A stretch of DNA of 7,570 nt from Gemmatimonadota bacterium (GTDB lineage: Bacteria > Gemmatimonadota > Gemmatimonadetes > Gemmatimonadales > GWC2-71-9): contig QHTY01000074.1 of the NCBI GenBank assembly GCA_003220985.1, forward strand, positions 1 to 7,570. The letters are read 5' to 3'. Shown in pieces: positions 6,704 to 7,570 of the stretch. The notes below the pieces were generated by a model. It was given only the letters and a program-made list of their open reading frames with translations. It had not been told where the DNA came from and did not search any database. Within the stretch, counting starts at the first letter, position 1. Each line of letters opens with the position of its first letter. The position numbers and the translations under genes are program-made.

Positions 6704-7570
6704 GCCGGTCGTCATTGCCGTCGTGGCACTGGCGCTGTACGGCCTCGCCACGCTGTATTCCGCCGGCCAGACCGACATCCCGACGTTCGTCGAGACGATC
6801 TGGCACCGCCAGCTGCTGTGGCTGGGGCTCGGCTTGATCATCGTTGTGCTCACCTTCCGCACGTCGCCGCGTATGGTCGAGTGGGCGACGCCGTTCGTGT
6901 ACGGCATCGCCCTGTTTCTGCTCGTGCTCACCCTCCTGGTCGGCAGCGGTGCGGGAACGGCGGCCGGGAGCAAGTCCTGGCTCGCGATTGGCGGCCATCG
7001 CTTCGGCCAGCCCGCGGAGCTGGCGAAGCTGGCGGTGATCCTGATGCTCGCCCGCCAGCTCGCCGCCATGCGCGAACCGCCCTCCACGCTGCGCGACCTG
7101 ATCGCTCCCGCTCTCATCGCCGGCATACCCTGCCTGCTGGTCCTGAAGCAGCCCGACCTGGGCAGTGCCATCGTCTTCGTGGCCATTCTGTTTTTCATGC
7201 TGTTCTGGGCGGGGACGAAACCCTCGCTGTTGCTGCTGGCCTCCTCCCCGGTCATTGGGCTCGTGCTTGCCTTCTCGACGGTCGCCTGGGGCGTGTGGAT
7301 CGCCACGCTGACCGCCTTACTGCTCTGGTGGCGCCCGTACGTATGGGAGAGCATCGTGATCATGGCGGCGAACGTCATGGGGGGCGTACTGGCCATCCCG
7401 TTCTGGAACCGCCTCGCCCCATACCAGCAAAACCGCCTACTTGCCTTCCTCAACCCGGACGTGGACCCGCGCGCCGCGGGGTGGCACGTCATTCAGTCGA
7501 AGGTGGCGGTGGGGTCGGGCGGCCTCCTGGGGAAGGGGTTTACGGAAGGGACGCAAAAACGATTGGCGTT
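6675..7570 (+). CDS. rodA: Rod shape-determining protein RodA (SEDS glycosyltransferase), 3' truncated by window end
   Basis: A frame open from GTG 6675 to the window edge gives 298 residues of a SEDS-family lipid II polymerase, the partner of PBP2. Hydrophobic helices are visible at about residues 11-29, 45-61, 70-90, 116-131, 144-157, 163-179, 184-202, 204-219 and 226-244. Family motifs are GSKSWLAIGG (98-107), QPAELAKL (112-119; many members have QPSE), KQPDLGSA (158-165, with the conserved Asp161) and QSKVAVGSGGLLGKG (274-288). The window stops just before the region expected to hold the conserved TDF motif with the proposed catalytic Asp, so activity cannot be judged. The GTG lies inside the PBP2 gene, giving a 29-bp overlap. 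No ATG occurs before codon 67, past the first two helices, so GTG is the best start; no strong Shine-Dalgarno is seen. Confidence 0.94.
   Translation, partial: MLSRVRQLDKPVVIAVVALALYGLATLYSAGQTDIPTFVETIWHRQLLWLGLGLIIVVLTFRTSPRMVEWATPFVYGIALFLLVLTLLVGSGAGTAAGSKSWLAIGGHRFGQPAELAKLAVILMLARQLAAMREPPSTLRDLIAPALIAGIPCLLVLKQPDLGSAIVFVAILFFMLFWAGTKPSLLLLASSPVIGLVLAFSTVAWGVWIATLTALLLWWRPYVWESIVIMAANVMGGVLAIPFWNRLAPYQQNRLLAFLNPDVDPRAAGWHVIQSKVAVGSGGLLGKGFTEGTQKRLA

Noticed and set aside
5702..7492. Long open frame on the minus strand, 596 codons
   Set aside because: It lies opposite PBP2 and rodA, both supported by catalytic and family motifs. Its translation shows no recognisable domain and reads as the antisense of GC-rich coding DNA.

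Overview
The window looks like chromosomal DNA of a GC-rich, Gram-negative-type (diderm), probably rod-shaped bacterium. The main evidence is a complete mreB-mreC-mreD-PBP2-rodA cell-elongation cluster. The combination of gene order, high GC and an archaeal-type geranylgeranyl reductase paired with a small ferredoxin would fit Gemmatimonadota or a neighbouring phylum, but this is an impression from gene content, not a phylogenetic result. There are no RNA genes, insertion sequences, phage genes or CRISPR arrays. Coding density is very high, and the only real intergenic gap is about 120 bp.

Layout. Positions 1-126 hold the C-terminal end of an unrecognised membrane protein on the + strand. It overlaps the start of a NodB-type (CE4) polysaccharide deacetylase (93-926, +). 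That gene runs tail-to-tail, with a 47-bp overlap, into a minus-strand pair read from right to left: a two-cluster [4Fe-4S] ferredoxin (2048-2251, -; a TTG start at 2287 is possible) followed, with an 8-bp overlap, by an FAD-dependent geranylgeranyl-reductase-family enzyme (880-2055, -). A short divergent intergenic region (about 2252-2369) separates this pair from the elongasome operon on the + strand: mreB (2370-3413), mreC (3418-4290), mreD (4287-4790), PBP2 (4787-6703) and rodA (6675 to beyond the window end).

How the genes work together. MreB forms the cytoplasmic filament. MreC and MreD link it through the inner membrane to the SEDS glycosyltransferase RodA and the transpeptidase PBP2, which together polymerise and crosslink peptidoglycan along the side wall. 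The genes are packed with a 4-nt gap, two ATGA overlaps and a 29-bp overlap, so they are very probably one translationally coupled operon. The ferredoxin is the likely electron donor for the adjacent polyprenyl-chain reductase. The substrate (quinone side chain, polyprenyl carrier, pigment or lipid) cannot be read from the sequence. The deacetylase and the upstream membrane protein seem to belong to a separate unit that extends off the left edge.

Most of the window is conventional. The points most worth a second look are the ferredoxin-reductase pair, a 15-bp tandem repeat that builds a Pro/Asp/Ser/Thr/Arg tail on PBP2 just before the rodA start, and the unusual convergent gene overlap.
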